Shown here piece by piece: positions 45,211 through 57,788 of a stretch of DNA of 64,000 nucleotides. The DNA is from Deinococcus hopiensis KR-140 (GTDB lineage: Bacteria; Deinococcota; Deinococci; Deinococcales; Deinococcaceae). How positions within the stretch are numbered: the first letter of the stretch is position 1; each line of letters begins with the position of its first letter. Below the pieces are notes generated by a model that was given only the letters and a program-made list of their open reading frames with translations, was not told the DNA's origin and searched no databases. The DNA is taken from contig NZ_FWWU01000009.1 of the NCBI RefSeq assembly GCF_900176165.1, forward strand, positions 2,915,001-2,979,000, in the 5' to 3' direction. The position numbers and the translations under genes are program-made.

Positions 45211-45300
45211 TCAGCGATGGTCCAGGTTTTTCTGGAGACTTCCTATGCTTTTGAGTTTTTGTTGTAGAAGTTTACCGATTTGAAGCATAGGTACAAAGGC
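45211..45300. other. AT-rich scar upstream of crtO
   Basis: Short AT-rich stretch whose minus strand reads MLQIGKLLQQKLKSIGSLQK in an otherwise GC-rich area. It borders repeat copy C. It may be a fragment of foreign DNA; no family recognised. Confidence 0.35.
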
Positions 45301-45305
45301 CCCAA

Positions 45306-45426
45306 AGCAGGTGTCAACGTGCGGACTTCTTTTTGACCGAGCCCGGCAAGCGAAATGCGCGTGGGGGAGAATGGGGGGCGCCGTGAGGGCTGCCCTTCCC
45401 CTCACGGCGCCATTCGGACAACTGCT
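45306..45426 (+). repeat. dispersed palindromic repeat, copy C
   Basis: Arms AGCAGGTGTC (45306-45315) and GACAACTGCT (45417-45426). Core GTGCGGACTTCTTTTTGACC and GCGAAATGCGCGTGGGGGAG. The inner hairpin is perfect here: GGCGCCGTGAGGG pairs with CCTCACGGCGCC. Confidence 0.88.
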
Positions 45427-45524
45427 CTGGGACGCCCCAGGCCTTTTTTCCGCTGTACAACCCCCTGCCGGTGCTATGGGCGGAACGGGGGTGAGCCGTC
45501 AGAACCTGGCCGCCGTGGGGACCC

Positions 45525-45939
45525 ATGACCAGACCATCCGGTTTCTGGAACGGGGCGAGTACCATCCCAGCCTGGCGGAGCACGGCGCCGGGCCTGATCC
45601 TCGGCCATGGACTGTTCGTCCTGGCGGTGGTACAGGGGTACGCCCTCCCTGCCTCCGTTGCCGTCACCCTGCAACTGGCCGCCATCCTGCTCTCGCTCGC
45701 CAGCGTTGCGCGCCTGCTGGACGGACGGCCCGGCCTATGCCGCATGGACCTTGAGCGCGAACTGGACGAACGGGAAAGGCAGCAAGTCGCCCAAGCCCAC
45801 CTCCTCGCGTACCGGATTCTCGTGTCCCGTACCCCACAACGGCGAAGGTTGGATGGACGTGCCCACCGGCGCCTTCCTGATCGGCCTCACCCTGCCCACG
45901 GCAGTCCTGGCCTGGACGCTGCCTGGGGACCCGGCATAA
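45525..45939 (+). pseudogene. decayed small membrane protein gene, first of a tandem pair
   Basis: Frame one reads GLILGHGLFVLAVVQGYALP, VTLQLAAILLSLASVARLLD (two membrane segments) and RELDERERQQVAQAHLLAYR; a second frame finishes GAFLIGLTLPTAVLAWTLPG with a stop at 45939. One shift near 45830 joins them. The next gene downstream has the same order of parts, so this is one of two duplicated genes. Function unknown. Confidence 0.5.
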
Positions 45940-46002
45940 CGCCGCCCTTTCCCCATCCCGCCTGCCTGGTTTTCCCCGGCCCCGCTGGCCACCCGCCGCA
46001 CC

Positions 46003-46403
46003 GTGCTGGCCACCTCTGGCGGCGAGGCGCTCGTCTTGCCCGTGAACCTGCTGTTTGCCCTGGTGGGCGTGCCGGAAGGGGGGTGGGTCGGCCGGGCCGG
46101 GTATGCGGCTGATCGTGCTGGGGCCATGCCCCTGATGAAGCCCAGCCGTCTCGGCCGGCCCGAGGGCCGGAACCGCGAGATGGACGAGCGGCAGTGGCAG
46201 CAGCGCTCGCAGGCGCATCTCCGGGCACTGGGCGTGGTCTGGGCTGCCTCGACCTGCTGATGGCGAACGGGCAGCACCTGCCAGTGCCCACGCGACACTG
46301 CGCCTGGCTGACGCTCTGGCTGGGACCGGTGGCGTCTCTCCCCGCGCTGCCCACCGCGGTCCTGACCTGGACAGCGCCGAAGGCCCACAGACTGGACGAC
46401 TGA
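46003..46403 (+). pseudogene. decayed small membrane protein gene, second of a tandem pair
   Basis: Frame one reads LVLPVNLLFALVGVPEGGWV and NREMDERQWQQRSQAHLRAL; a second frame finishes LWLGPVASLPALPTAVLTWT and ends at 46403. The acidic-basic motif (R-E-hydrophobic-DER-QQ-QAHL) and the LPTAVL-WT ending match the preceding pseudogene, so the pair is a tandem duplication in which both copies carry a frameshift between the motif and the last membrane segment. Confidence 0.5.
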
Positions 46404-46451
46404 CGTTCGCAGAGGTGGTGGCAGACAGAGCGCCGTGACGCCCCGGGGGGG

Positions 46452-46457
46452 TAGGCT
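46452..46457 (+). promoter_or_regulatory. leaderless-type -10 box of the small membrane protein gene
   Basis: TAGGCT exactly 6 nt before the ATG at 46464. Confidence 0.55.
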
Positions 46458-46463
46458 GGGTTC

Positions 46464-46652
46464 ATGTTCGGACGCCGCGTGCCCCCCCATATCGTACTTG
46501 CCCTCAGTCTGCTGCTGGCCGTCGTGTGCGCCGTTCCCGCCGTCCGGTACGGCCTGGCCGGAAGCTGGCTGCCCGCCCTGCTGTGGGGTGCGGTGGCCGT
46601 GTGGTTCGCCGTGGACGCGGTGCGTGCGTACAGATGGCAGCGGAAGAAGTAG
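46464..46652 (+). CDS. small two-helix membrane protein
   Basis: A 62-residue protein with two hydrophobic segments (VLALSLLLAVVCAVPAVRYG and LPALLWGAVAVWFAVDAVRA) and a basic C-terminus (YRWQRKK), so both ends are probably cytosolic. The TAGGCT box 6 nt upstream supports the start. No family recognised. It converges with the GNAT gene 4 nt away. Confidence 0.65.
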   Translation: MFGRRVPPHIVLALSLLLAVVCAVPAVRYGLAGSWLPALLWGAVAVWFAVDAVRAYRWQRKK

Positions 46653-46656
46653 CCCT

Positions 46657-47247
46657 CTACACCAGGCGGCGCACCCAGAAGCGCATTACCTTGGGGGTCT
46701 CCTCCGCCTCGCCCACGTCGGCCCAGCGCAGCGTGGTGTGAAGGTCGGGTCGCTCCACGTAACCGCGGGAGCGCCAGAAGCCGTGCAGGGACCGGAAGCC
46801 AAACGGCAGATTGGGAGGAGCCTGGGGCCGCTGCACGGCGCAAAACGCGGTGAGCGACAGGCCCAGCCGGGCTGCGTGCGCCTCGCGCTCATCGAAGAAA
46901 CGGTGGCCCAGCCCCTGACCCCGGTAGGCGGGTAGCAGGACGCTCTCGCCCAGATAGAGTACCCGCGCCGGATCGAACTCGGAGGCCAGGAAGGGCGCCT
47001 GAAGCTCCGCCGTCTCGGAGACCAGCGGCAGGGCCGTACTCGCGCCGACCACGTGCCCGCCGTCGTGGGCCAGCACCGCGAGTGCGCCCGGAGCCCGCAG
47101 GTAAGTGTCCAGGTAGCGTTCCTCGTACTCGGCGCTGCCCTCGTACAGGTATGGAAAGTCGCGGAACACCGCCATGCGGAGCCGGGCAATGTCTGGCAGG
47201 GCCGCACTGAGTTCGTCTCCCGTTACTGCAGCAACGCTGGGGCTCAA
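46657..47247 (-). CDS. GNAT-family N-acetyltransferase
   Basis: A 196-residue acetyltransferase. The acetyl-CoA loop is LLPAYRGQGLGHRFFDEREA near residue 115, preceded by strands LAVLAHDGGHVVGASTALPL; the C-terminal half holds LHGFWRSRGYVERPDL, the usual distal GNAT segment. The start is probably a TTG at 47247 that overlaps the TGA of the upstream SnoaL-like gene (TTGA), giving N-terminus MSPSVAAVTGDELSAAL. Acceptor unknown. Confidence 0.82.
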   Translation of the reverse strand: MSPSVAAVTGDELSAALPDIARLRMAVFRDFPYLYEGSAEYEERYLDTYLRAPGALAVLAHDGGHVVGASTALPLVSETAELQAPFLASEFDPARVLYLGESVLLPAYRGQGLGHRFFDEREAHAARLGLSLTAFCAVQRPQAPPNLPFGFRSLHGFWRSRGYVERPDLHTTLRWADVGEAEETPKVMRFWVRRLV

Positions 47248-47690
47248 GCGCCCTCTTCCGGAACGTGATCCCCCCGCACCTGCCGGCTCCACTCCGCGAG
47301 GTTGTAGTAGTTGGTCACGCGGGCAATGCGGCCCTCCCGGATTTCAAAAAAGGCGCCGACGGGCAGGGCGTACCGCTGGCCATGCGCTTCGGGGAGACCG
47401 GGATCGGTGCTCAGGTACTCCCCGTGAATGGTGAATTCGGCGGCGGCGCGGGTGCTGTCCCCATTGACCATGACCGCGAGGTCCTCCACCCGCTCGCGGT
47501 AGTGCGCGTCCATCCGGGTAAGGAAGGCGCGAAAGGCCTCTACCCCCACCTCACGGCCACCCTCGTTGATGTCGTGACGCACGTCTGGGGTCAGCAGGGC
47601 GAGCATGCCTTGCGCATCGCCCGCATTGAAGGCGGCGTAATACTGCTCGACCAGGCGGAGGGCGCCGCTCTGCGAAGTGGGAAGGGTCAT
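47244..47690 (-). CDS. SnoaL-like / NTF2-fold protein
   Basis: A 148-residue single-domain protein of the ketosteroid-isomerase/SnoaL group: LRLVEQYYAAFNAGDAQGML (first helix), LLTPDVRHDINEGGREVGVE, AEFTIHGEYLSTD and VGAFFEIREGRIARVTNYYN (final strands). Such folds bind small hydrophobic ligands or act as isomerases, and are also found as non-enzymatic dimerisation modules. TAGACT lies 6 nt before the ATG. Coupled to the GNAT gene by a 4-nt overlap. Confidence 0.85.
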   Translation of the reverse strand: MTLPTSQSGALRLVEQYYAAFNAGDAQGMLALLTPDVRHDINEGGREVGVEAFRAFLTRMDAHYRERVEDLAVMVNGDSTRAAAEFTIHGEYLSTDPGLPEAHGQRYALPVGAFFEIREGRIARVTNYYNLAEWSRQVRGDHVPEEGA

Positions 47691-47696
47691 GTGGGC

Positions 47697-47702
47697 AGTC
47701 TA
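47697..47702 (-). promoter_or_regulatory. leaderless-type -10 box of the SnoaL-like gene
   Basis: TAGACT on the minus strand, 6 nt upstream of the ATG at 47690. Confidence 0.6.
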
Positions 47703-48039
47703 GAACAGGGGATGCACCGCCTCCGTCCCTGCTGATCCACCGCCCCTTTGACCTCTAGCATACAGACACAGCCTTTTTTGCTTGTAAAACGAACATGGGA
47801 AATTCTGCCTTTAAACGATAAACTTTCCCTCTTTTGTAAACAGCGGAAAAGCAGTGAATGTCCAGAGCGCCTGTCGTCTCCCCCGTTCTGCAGATGTGGA
47901 ATTTATTACGCATCTCCTATTTTTCTTGCGTGCTGGCGGGCACGGCCGTCCTTACACACTCCGGAAGTCTGGTATGGTTTGGGGTGACAATCTCATTTGT
48001 CTCCCCACGTTCCGTGCTTTGAAGCGGAGCGTTCCCAAT
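47703..48039. other. AT-richer intergenic region
   Basis: About 340 bp without a recognisable gene; 47755-47940 is AT-rich relative to its surroundings. TATGGT near 47975 is a possible -10 for the downstream gene. May contain old foreign DNA. Confidence 0.5.
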
Positions 48040-48055
48040 GGAGGACTCTGCCCTC

Positions 48056-49351
48056 ATGAAACAAGTGCGCTACATCATTACCCGGCCCTGCCTGCAAGAA
48101 GGCAGCCTGAGCCTGCTGAAATACCTTGACTCGACCTTTCCCGAGAGTGGCCCAGCCACGCTGGTGGACGACCGAGGCCGCGAATACGCCGTGGAGGTGG
48201 ACCGCGCTGCCCGCCGTGTGTGGGGGCTGCGCGCCCTGTACCACGAGGGCAACCTCGGCGTAAACGACGTGCTGCTGCTCACACCCCAGGGCGAGGGCCG
48301 TTACGCGGTCGAAACGGTGGTCAAGCCCCACGCGTCCCCACTGCCCGGCTCCTCCAGTGGCCTGGACCGTCAGCCGGAAGCCCGGCGGGTGGTGATCAAC
48401 GCCACGCCCCACGTGCGCGAGGTGCGCATGGAGCAGGTTCGTCCCCAACCCACCCGTGAACAGCCGCACCGCGAAACACCGCCCGCTCGGGAGAATATTC
48501 CCGCCGAGCCCTCGGTCACGGTTCGGTTGGCGGCCGCTCCCGAAGCGGGGACCGAGGCGCGCACCCAGGCGCAGGCCACAGCAAATCTGGGCACCACCGC
48601 TCCGGCCCAGGCGGGTGCCTCCACGGCCCCCGTCGCCACCCGGCACGATCCCCGCCCCGCGCCCCGCGCCGCCGCGCCCCTGCCCACAGGCGTGAATGAG
48701 CAGCTCACCGAACTCGCTCGGCTGACCGGCTACCGCCTGACCACGCCCGCACCGGGGATCGTGCGGCTGGCGGCCGAACTGGGCACCCACGGCTACACCG
48801 TGCAGCTCGCCCTGTCTGCCGACGCCCTACGCGAGCCCGCATGGCGCGAGGGGGCCAACTACCGCCTGCTGGTCCTCCCCGAGTCCGAGCGGCCCCAGGG
48901 CGTACCCCGCCTGACCCGCGAGGCGCTGGGCGCACTGATCGAACATGCCCGCCTCGCGCCGCTGTCGCCGCTGGACCTGCACGGCTACTGGAAGGCTGGG
49001 AATCTGGACCTGGAATCGGCGGCCAGCATCTCCGAACTGGTTGGCGCACACCTCGCGCAGCGCGGGGCCTTTTCGTTCGTGCTGCTCACGCTGGCGGCGC
49101 ACCCGGCCCACAGCGTGATCACGGTCTCGCGCCTCGCCGAGCGGCTGGGCAGTGGCGTGAACCTCGCCGAACTCCAGACCATCCTCGACACCTTGACGCG
49201 CACGCCCTTCCTGGCCCTCACGCCGCTGCCCGGTGGCCAGTACCTGCTGCGCGCCGACGTGCGTGACCTGCTGGCCGATCTGGCCGAGTACGCCGAGGGC
49301 GTGCGCCGCCGGGTACGGACCTCGGGCGAGACCGTGGGCGCGCGGGTCTGA
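48056..49351 (+). CDS. conserved hypothetical protein, N- and C-terminal domains joined by a disordered linker
   Basis: A 431-residue cytosolic protein. GGAGG lies 11 nt before the ATG at 48056, favouring it over an ATG six codons upstream. Residues 1-95 form a beta-rich domain (KQVRYIITRPCLQEGSLSLL, YAVEVDRAARRVWGLRALYH). Residues 100-215 are Pro/Ala/Thr-rich and probably disordered. Residues 220-425 are a second domain (LTELARLTGYRLTTPAPGIV, AHSVITVSRLAERLGSGVNL, ALTPLPGGQYLLRADVRDLL) whose end looks like a winged helix. I do not know the family; a DNA-binding role is only a guess. Confidence 0.7.
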   Translation: MKQVRYIITRPCLQEGSLSLLKYLDSTFPESGPATLVDDRGREYAVEVDRAARRVWGLRALYHEGNLGVNDVLLLTPQGEGRYAVETVVKPHASPLPGSSSGLDRQPEARRVVINATPHVREVRMEQVRPQPTREQPHRETPPARENIPAEPSVTVRLAAAPEAGTEARTQAQATANLGTTAPAQAGASTAPVATRHDPRPAPRAAAPLPTGVNEQLTELARLTGYRLTTPAPGIVRLAAELGTHGYTVQLALSADALREPAWREGANYRLLVLPESERPQGVPRLTREALGALIEHARLAPLSPLDLHGYWKAGNLDLESAASISELVGAHLAQRGAFSFVLLTLAAHPAHSVITVSRLAERLGSGVNLAELQTILDTLTRTPFLALTPLPGGQYLLRADVRDLLADLAEYAEGVRRRVRTSGETVGARV

Positions 49352-49419
49352 GCCCCATCAAACGCAGCACAAGCGCCTGAGGTCTGGGAGGACCAACTTC
49401 AGGCGTCCTCGGCCAATCG

Positions 49420-49662
49420 TCACATCCGCTCGTCGTCTCCACCCGTGCCAAAGGTTGTGCCCGCGCTGGGACCGTCGCTCGACTGACCGGGCGGATCGGG
49501 AACGCCCGTGCCCGCCGCGCCGCCCAGGTCACCGTTTGCCACGGGCGTGTCGTTCATGCCGCTTTCCGAGTCGTCGGCGTAGCCCGAGCGCTCGGCCATG
49601 TCGTTTCCAGCGTCTTTGGGTAGGCCGCTCTGGGAAGCATTGCGGGGACCGTCTGAAGTCAT
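49420..49662 (-). CDS. small disordered Gly/Asp/Ser-rich protein
   Basis: An 80-residue hydrophilic protein (MTSDGPRNASQSGLPKDAGN at the start, GTTFGTGGDDERM at the end), almost lacking hydrophobic residues, so probably disordered. GGAGG lies 6 nt before the ATG, which supports expression. It is next to the BON prion-like gene in the same direction. Deinococcus carries several such small hydrophilic proteins; a desiccation role is possible but not shown by the sequence. Confidence 0.6.
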   Translation of the reverse strand: MTSDGPRNASQSGLPKDAGNDMAERSGYADDSESGMNDTPVANGDLGGAAGTGVPDPPGQSSDGPSAGTTFGTGGDDERM

Positions 49663-49740
49663 AGCGCCTCCTGGCAAAAGGGGGAAAGGAACGCTGAATG
49701 CGGGAAGGCTCCCCAGGTTCAGCGCTCCGCCCTGCTGGCT

Positions 49741-51012
49741 TTAGCGGTTCTCGCCGCTCTGCTCGGCGGTGGTCGTCGTGGTGCTCTCCGCGTGTGGGCT
49801 GTCCACGCTGCTGCCCAGCGAGCCCGCCGGGGTGTCGCTGCTGCTGGCGTAGCCCACGCTGCCGCTGCGGTCCACCGTGCCGCCCGCACCGGGGGTGCCC
49901 GTCTGCTCGGCGCGGTTGGTCTGCGTGAAGCTGGAGGAGACGCTGCTCTGCCCCAGCTGACCCTGACCCTGACCCTGACCCTGCACGCGCAGCTGGTTGT
50001 GGACGTCGCGTACGCCGCGAATGCCTTCGAGGCAGTCTTCCGCGCGGCGCTTCTGCTGACGGTCCGTCACGGTGCCCATCAGCGTCACCTCGCCGCCCTG
50101 CACCTGCACCTCGATGTTGCTCGCGTCGAGGTAGTGGTCGTCTTCGAGCGCGTCGCTCACCATTTCCCGGACGCGATCATCGCTGCGCTGGTAGCCCTTG
50201 GGTCCCTTGCCCCGGTGGCTGCCGGTGCTGAAATCAGACTGGCCACTCTGCTGCCCGTACCCCCGCTGCCCGTAACTCTGGCCCTGGCCAAAGGAACTGC
50301 CCGTGCCGCTCATCTCGCCGAACTGGCCTTCTTGCTGCGGTGGGCCACCCTGATACTGCTGGCCCTGGTACTGGCCGTCCATCTGGCCTGCGCTGTACTG
50401 CCCCTGACCGCCACCCATGCCCTGCTTACGGACGGTATAGACCTGGGTGTTTCCCTGCTGACCGTAGGGTTGCCCGTATTGCTGGCTGTAGCTGCCCTGA
50501 CCCGGTACGCTCTGCCCCGACATGTCCGGGCCCTGGCCGTAGCCCTGGCCCTGCAGCTGGAACTGTCCGCCCGAGTCGTTCTGAAAACCAGCCTGATACC
50601 CGTGGCTCTGACCCTGGTGGTTTTGCGGGTACCCCCGAACGCCCTGACCCATCTGGTCCCCGCCTGAATAGCCCTGACCCCGATAGCCCTGACTCTGGCC
50701 GTAGCCCTGGCCGCCCTGAGCGCTGCCCTGGGTCATGCGGTCCTGCCCGTAGGACTGGCCGGACTGCCCGTAAGGGGGATCTCCGTAGCGGTCATTGCCG
50801 CTAAAGCTGCTCTGACGGTCATCCTTGGGGCCGCTGTAGCCCTGCGTGCCGTAGCCTGAGCGCACGGAGCGGTCATCGCGGTCGATTCCTCCCCGGCCCA
50901 TGTCTCCCCGGTCAAAAGAGCCGCGCTGCGCGTCGTCGCGGCCATATTGCCCCTCCTGCGTGCCCCGGTCGTCGTATCTGTCGTCGCGGCGGTCATCACG
51001 GTAACGGGTCAT
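49741..51012 (-). CDS. BON-domain protein with a long Tyr/Gly/Gln-rich prion-like region
   Basis: A 423-residue protein in four parts: a charged Arg/Asp start (MTRYRDDRRDDRYDDRG), a low-complexity region of about 250 residues dominated by G, Q, Y and S with many YGQ and GQGY units (about 30-290), one BON domain (about 300-365: VREMVSDALEDDHYLDASNI, GEVTLMGTVTDRQQKRRAED, GVRDVHNQLRV), and a Ser/Thr-rich tail after a GQ repeat. No signal peptide is seen. BON domains bind lipids or interact with other macromolecules, often in osmotic-stress proteins. GAGGAGG precedes the ATG. The low-complexity part resembles phase-separating proteins. Confidence 0.85.
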   Translation of the reverse strand: MTRYRDDRRDDRYDDRGTQEGQYGRDDAQRGSFDRGDMGRGGIDRDDRSVRSGYGTQGYSGPKDDRQSSFSGNDRYGDPPYGQSGQSYGQDRMTQGSAQGGQGYGQSQGYRGQGYSGGDQMGQGVRGYPQNHQGQSHGYQAGFQNDSGGQFQLQGQGYGQGPDMSGQSVPGQGSYSQQYGQPYGQQGNTQVYTVRKQGMGGGQGQYSAGQMDGQYQGQQYQGGPPQQEGQFGEMSGTGSSFGQGQSYGQRGYGQQSGQSDFSTGSHRGKGPKGYQRSDDRVREMVSDALEDDHYLDASNIEVQVQGGEVTLMGTVTDRQQKRRAEDCLEGIRGVRDVHNQLRVQGQGQGQGQLGQSSVSSSFTQTNRAEQTGTPGAGGTVDRSGSVGYASSSDTPAGSLGSSVDSPHAESTTTTTAEQSGENR

Positions 51013-51285
51013 GGACTCCTCCTCGTGAATGGGGGTGGGCGTGGTCACCCGGAGCGGACCCTCCGCTCCAGTTCTGCCTCCCCACATGCGGTTGCTCCCC
51101 ATTCATACCCGCCCTGCCACCCAGTTCTGATGACAGGGGTGTCAAGGTCAAGGGGCACGAACGCTCATCCAGCTGCTCATGAACGCCGGGGGAGGGGCGG
51201 CGGAACTGTGCCCCTCCCGGGAACATGGGCAGTGTGTCAGCAGACCGTCTTGGCGGCAGGAGGCGGGGGTATGCTGGAGGGCGCT

Positions 51286-54132
<2,847 letters not shown>

Positions 54133-54174
54133 GGCCCTCATCTGCGCTTGGTGGCCCCCTCACCCAGAAGCGCA

Positions 54175-54210
54175 GCGCCCTTCTCCCCGCGTGGGAGAGG
54201 GGCGTTTTTC
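54175..54210 (+). terminator. intrinsic terminator-like hairpin between sucA and sucB
   Basis: GCGCCCTTCTCCCC pairs with GGGAGAGGGGCG, followed by TTTTTC, about 40 nt after the sucA stop. It may lower sucB expression from the sucA transcript. Confidence 0.8.
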
Positions 54211-54424
54211 TTCCCTCGCACAGCTGCGCAGCACAGAGGGCCTGGCGAAGGCAGGGACGAGGGGGCCACCCCACGCGCGCTATTCCCTGCCAAACAACCT
54301 CCGCCCTTCCCAGAGGGGCCCCGGGCATCCTCCGGCTCCTTTTCCCATATTCCGCGCCGCCCCGCGGGACGTTGGGACGTTCCCCGGTCAGTCACACCGC
54401 GCCGGGGGTATAAAGGGAGGCGTT

Positions 54425-55713
<1,289 letters not shown>

Positions 55714-55714
<1 letters not shown>

Positions 55715-55833
55715 GAGCATGTGTCAACGTGCGGACTTCTTTTTGACCGGGCCCAGCGAGCGAAATGCGCATGGGGAGAATGGCGCCGTGAGGGCTGCCC
55801 TTCCACGCGAGACGCCATTCGGACACATGCGCT
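55714..55833 (+). repeat. dispersed palindromic repeat, copy D
   Basis: Begins at the last base of the sucB stop codon. Arms GCATGTGTC (55717-55725) and GACACATGC (55822-55830) are exactly complementary and differ in sequence from those of the other copies. Core GTGCGGACTTCTTTTTGACC and GCGAAATGCGCATGGGGAGA. Confidence 0.88.
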
Positions 55834-56082
55834 GAGAGCGACCGGCTTTGAGACGTCGGCGGTCCGCTTCCCTGCGGGGGGGTGGCCGCTTCTCTTTGCG
55901 TTGAGGACAGGCCCTGGCAACCTTTTGACGCCCGGTTGACGCCCCGGCTCCTCAGGTGGATACACGGCGAGGCGCCCCCGCCTGCCTTCGGCAGCGTCAA
56001 GTCAGCCAGTCACCCGGTTTGCCCTGGGCCGGGGCGGAGCCGCTTTGCCCGTTCCGGCCAGGTCAGCGCCAAGGGGCCCGCC
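55834..56082. other. intergenic, no gene recognised
   Basis: About 250 bp between repeat copy D and the broken protease gene; no motif beyond GC-rich sequence. Confidence 0.5.
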
Positions 56083-57616
56083 ATGAAAGAGGTGTCTTCT
56101 GTCCGCCCTCGCCTGCACCGTCCTCCTGACCCGGACCCTGCTCGGCGGGGCGCAGGCGCAGGACCGCACCATCTTTCAGATCAGCACGCGGCAGCTTCAG
56201 CAACGCCAGCTTCAGACCATCACCATTCGCGACCTGCACTTCTCGCGCCTCACGCTGGAACCGGCGCTGTTTACCCAGATGCTGAAGTCCCCCAACATCA
56301 TCCCGCTCAATCTGGATGAACTGCCCGCATTCAGGCGCAGGAAGCGGCGGTGCGCGCAGGGCTGGACGTGACGGCGCGCCTGAGACAGGCCCCGGACCTG
56401 CGGGCAGACGTGGCGCGCATGACCTTGAAGCTTCCCGAAGGCTTGACCGTTCCCGCCACCATTCGCCTGCGTGATGGCCGCACGCAGGAGCTCACGCTGC
56501 TGGGCCGCCTCGCCGTACTGCGCTCCTTCGGCCTGACCGAGGCGACGGTGGTGTCGGGCCTGGGGCAGCTGGCTGCGCGCCGCTCCAGCCCCCGCGCAAC
56601 CCAAGCCCTCACAGCCCGGGCAGGAACTCGGCGACGGCTTCAACAGGAACCCCGCTGATGGTGCCTGCCGCTTCACGCCCACCAACCCGCTGTTCGCGCA
56701 GATGAAAGGTGGGAACCTCGGCACCATCACGTCCATCAAGAACCAGGGGGCGCGGGGGACCTGCATGGCGTTCGGGTTTGTCTCGGCGCCCGAACGCCAG
56801 ATCATGGGCGGATCAAGGCGCCCTTCAACCTCTCCGAGCAGTACGCCTACTACTGGCTGCGCGGCGACGGCGGCGTGCTGGGCGACGGCGCGGGCTGAGG
56901 CGATTACGACGACGCGATTGCGCGCAAGCGTATGATTCCCACCGAGGTCCGCTGGCGCTACAACCCCCCGTACGGGCGTCAGGCGCTGCCGGGAGGCAAG
57001 CAGCCCGTTACGCAGAAAAACTCCTGCGCGAGCGACACGAACCAGGCGTGCAGCGACACCACCGCGCAGGCGCAGCCGGTGTGCCAGGGCAGCACGAACA
57101 ACTGTGCCTGGAAGCCCGAGTGGGAAATTCAGGACAACGCCGCCTTCAACTTCCGTCCCACGGCAGCCCAGGAGGTGTGGTTCGCCCCTGGGAAGGCGCC
57201 CTTCTCCACCGCGGAGGCGCAGCGGGCCTTTCGCCGCCTCACGTTGCGGGCGATGCTCAACCGGGGCGACCAGCTGATCCTGGGTTTTGGGGTGGACGCG
57301 GCTTTCGACAGCATTGGCACGGCGGGTACCCCCAACATGGGCCTGGTCGGTCAGAACTACCGGGGCGGACACGCCGTTCACCTGATCGGCCACGTGAACA
57401 CCGGCAACGTGACCCTCGATGGCGTGAAATACGCGGAGCAGAATCAGGGACCGCTGACCTTATCCCACCGCCGTGTGGATCGTGAAGAACCCGTGGGGCT
57501 GCGGCTTCGGCGACGGGGGCTACGCCTACCTGCCCGACGCCTTTCTGGACCAGGAGGCGAACGGCATTTATACCCTGCCCAACGGCGCGGTGGATTCAGA
57601 CATGGCAAACTTCTGA
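56083..57616 (+). pseudogene. secreted papain-like (C1A) cysteine protease, multiply frameshifted
   Basis: Pieces in order across frames: signal peptide CLLSALACTVLLTRTLLGGA directly after the ATG (one extra A in ATGAAAGAGG shifts the frame at codon 2), RTIFQISTRQLQQRQLQT, ARMTLKLPEGLTVPATIRLR, then the catalytic region TSIKNQGARGTCMAFGFVSA (active-site Cys), NLSEQYAYYWLRGDGGVLGD, an in-frame TGA at 56896, AVHLIGHVNTGNVTLDGVKY (active-site His) and IVKNPWGCGFGDGGYAYLPD (active-site Asn). All catalytic residues survive, but at least four shifts and one stop break the gene. It was probably an exported protease. Confidence 0.82.
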
Positions 57617-57788
57617 AGCCCGCGAACAGCGCGGCCCCCTTCGATGTGGCGACGTACGTCAGTCCAAGCTGGTCTCTTCCCGAAACGGGCGTCGGCAGAG
57701 ACACGCCGACTGGGCATCGGCTCCAAATCACGCTCGGTCCGGCAAAGCCAAACTTCGCGGCCTGCTGGCGCACCGAACGCTCCGCTCG

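Noticed and set aside
45311..45754. Small proteins encoded within the dispersed repeats (STCGLLFDRA-type frames)
   Set aside because: The same frame recurs in several copies only because the DNA repeats; there is no ribosome binding site and arms differ, so a coding role is unlikely.
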